The notes below the pieces were generated by a model. It saw only the letters and a program-made list of their open reading frames with translations, was not told the origin of the DNA and ran no database searches. A program made the position numbers and the translations under genes. From Patescibacteria group bacterium (lineage in GTDB: Bacteria > Patescibacteriota > Minisyncoccia > Phycocordibacterales > UBA918): a stretch of DNA of 49,287 nt. Shown here piece by piece: positions 48,762-49,287 of this stretch. The stretch is from contig JABAZV010000016.1 of the NCBI GenBank assembly GCA_018608435.1, forward strand, positions 783 through 50,069, in the 5' to 3' direction. Position 1 is the stretch's first letter. Each line of letters opens with the position of its first letter.

Positions 48762-49287
48762 TTAGAATATTTTTTCAATAGCCTCTCTATATGCAGGAAA
48801 TGAAATATCGTGAGGCGCGTCTTTAACCTCTATAACTTTTACGCTCTTAGCCAACTCTTTAGTTTCCATTGCTCTGGTTTTAATTTTTGGAAACTCAGTC
48901 GCTTCTTTTTCGCCGTATAAAATAACTGTCGGAACACTAAGCTGCTTAGCCAGTTCTCTGCCGCTCCTTCTAAGACAGTCTCTCAATCTTCTAATGCCTA
49001 TATATTTTTTTATCCATTCCTGCATGTCGATTAGGTCTTCACAAAAATCCGGACTAAGGGAGCATAAGTACAGCTTATCTACCTCGAGCTTCTCTGCTGA
49101 ACTAAATGCTATAACCGCTCCATATGAAAATCCGAAAACATGATTCTCTTCTGTTTGATACTTACGATAAAAAACCTCAAACTGCTGAATGTAATCAGTC
49201 ATAGTTCTATAATTCCAAGTAATCGGAACAAGCTTTACACAGTAGCCTTTTCTTTCAAAAAATTTCTTTAAATTTTTGTAAAAGAAT
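48762..49287 (-). CDS. Alpha/beta hydrolase, 5' end beyond the window
   Basis: The reading frame stays open past ATG 49202 to the window end (FFYKNLKKFFERKGYCVKLV), which looks like the start of the fold, so the gene begins outside the window and the track start is internal. Seen: nucleophile elbow GFSYGA, a cap helix region, the strand with VPTVILYGEKEA (acid position near Glu) and HDISF near the end carrying the catalytic His. At least 174 residues. It is a small esterase/lipase-like protein; substrate unknown. Confidence 0.8.
   Translation of the reverse strand, partial: FFYKNLKKFFERKGYCVKLVPITWNYRTMTDYIQQFEVFYRKYQTEENHVFGFSYGAVIAFSSAEKLEVDKLYLCSLSPDFCEDLIDMQEWIKKYIGIRRLRDCLRRSGRELAKQLSVPTVILYGEKEATEFPKIKTRAMETKELAKSVKVIEVKDAPHDISFPAYREAIEKIF

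Overview
The window looks like a chromosomal piece of a Patescibacteria (CPR) bacterium of the Parcubacteria type. The reasons are: very compact gene packing; short stand-alone genes; a complete single-membrane type IV pilus cluster without a secretin gene; a CxxC-x17-CxxC zinc protein typical of these genomes; a NAD-dependent ligase with a decayed zinc finger; and several promoters whose -10 box sits only 6-10 bases before the start codon, which implies leaderless mRNAs. The standard code is used (TGA stops genes, TGG encodes Trp). I recognise no rRNA, tRNA, CRISPR array, insertion sequence or prophage. The assignment is from gene content only and no database search was possible.

Layout. 1-2240: four small genes of unknown function (membrane proteins and a lipoprotein) with their own promoters and terminators. 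2388-7198: a membrane protein with a HEPN-like tail, then gatA, gatC and ligA, all on the minus strand. 7299-19260: a type IV pilus locus on the minus strand, read as pilM, pilN, pilO, a PilP-like gene, pilB, a CheY-like regulator, pilT, pilC, two pilins, pilD and four minor pilins. 19306-23731: comF, a voltage-sensor-like protein, LtrA and a split ABC exporter. 25913-28631: a redox operon of arsR, an anchored thioredoxin, a CcdA-DUF3179 fusion, a 32-residue CxxC peptide and a disulfide oxidoreductase fused to a TVP38 membrane domain. 28736-36834: YibE/F, a phospholipase D family protein, small membrane proteins, a PPC-domain protein, a divergent ZIP transporter/Fur pair with two matching operators, an inhibitor-like protein and a cation/proton antiporter. 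36917-40414: a dienelactone hydrolase, a short RecQ and a second inhibitor-like protein.

40645-42132 is the most unusual part. Between two strong terminators lie three genes: an E2 (ubiquitin-conjugating)-like protein with an HPH...C active-site pattern, an E1/ThiF-like adenylating enzyme overlapping it by ATGA, and a 63-residue Ser/Thr-rich, probably disordered protein ending in Arg-Leu-Gly with the best ribosome binding site in the window. I read this as a candidate minimal ubiquitin-like or Pup-like conjugation system. The E1 and E2 assignments rest on motifs and the modifier role is inference.

42401-49287: a leaderless methyltransferase, a VUT-family transporter, a TspO-like protein, a DUF1294 protein, a RimK-like ATP-grasp ligase preceded by a structured leader or tiny ORF, the CxxC-x17-CxxC protein, a DM13-domain protein and an alpha/beta hydrolase cut by the window end. 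A short hairpin-forming repeat recurs at 3' ends of minus-strand genes here and once near 23.75 kb.
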